NCBI GenBank assembly: GCA_900546485.1
Contig: URDK01000126.1
Coordinates: forward strand, 1 to 5,387
DNA length: 5,387 nucleotides
Reading direction: 5' to 3'
DNA from: an uncultured Eubacteriales bacterium
Lineage (GTDB): Bacteria > Bacillota > Clostridia > Oscillospirales > Oscillospiraceae
Both the position numbers and the translations under genes were made by a program. This document shows positions 5,374 to 5,387 of the stretch, one piece after another. The notes below the pieces were generated by a model. That model was not told the DNA's origin. It did no database searches and was given only the letters and a program-made list of their open reading frames with translations. Positions within the stretch are counted from its first letter, which is position 1. Each line of letters begins with the position of its first letter.

Positions 5374-5387
5374 AATATCCCCGGGAC

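Noticed and set aside
1..5387. Recurrent CTCGAG and similar palindromes in the coding regions
   Set aside because: They encode the common Leu-Glu or Ser-Arg codon pairs in a GC-rich genome, are irregularly spaced, and do not form a repeat array. No CRISPR, insertion sequence, tRNA or rRNA was seen.

Overview
The window is a GC-rich stretch of bacterial chromosome (well above 60 % G+C by eye). It carries a compact, complete-looking riboflavin biosynthesis operon on the + strand and the start of a divergent D-alanine--D-alanine ligase gene on the - strand. Several things point to Clostridia, perhaps the high-GC Oscillospirales-like gut lineages: Bacillus-type gene order (ribD-ribE-ribBA-ribH), an FMN riboswitch with terminator control, strong GGAGG ribosome binding sites and consensus sigma-A promoters. 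Frequent AUA isoleucine codons in GC-rich genes fit some of those lineages, but also groups such as Synergistota, so the phylum is an inference.

Layout. Positions 1-826 (- strand) encode the first 275 residues of Ddl; its C-terminus lies outside the window. Positions 827-1250 hold no protein gene but are dense with control elements. These are an extended -10 promoter firing leftward into ddl, a near-perfect promoter (TTGACA, 17 bases, TATACT) firing rightward, an FMN aptamer at 979-1087, and then two perfect intrinsic terminators in tandem (1121-1152 and 1203-1237) with a further GC-rich hairpin between them. Five genes follow on the + strand with gaps of 2-25 bases or an overlap: ribD (1251-2357), ribE (2338-2985, UUG start, overlapping ribD by 20 bases), ribBA (3007-4209), ribH (4235-4702) and a HAD-family phosphatase gene (4705-5373). 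The last 14 bases hold nothing recognisable.

How the genes work together. RibBA makes both precursors: 3,4-dihydroxy-2-butanone 4-phosphate from ribulose 5-phosphate, and the first pyrimidine intermediate from GTP. RibD deaminates and reduces the pyrimidine. A phosphatase must then remove its phosphate; the HAD gene, 2 bases after ribH, is the natural candidate. RibH joins the two branches into 6,7-dimethyl-8-ribityllumazine and RibE dismutates this to riboflavin. No flavokinase/FAD synthetase or riboflavin transporter gene is in the window. FMN made from the product should bind the aptamer and favour termination.

No wholly new system is visible. The points most worth a second look are the tandem terminators, each of whose 5' arms can pair with a different strand of the aptamer, and the operon-linked HAD phosphatase, which may supply the dephosphorylation step that was long unassigned in this pathway.
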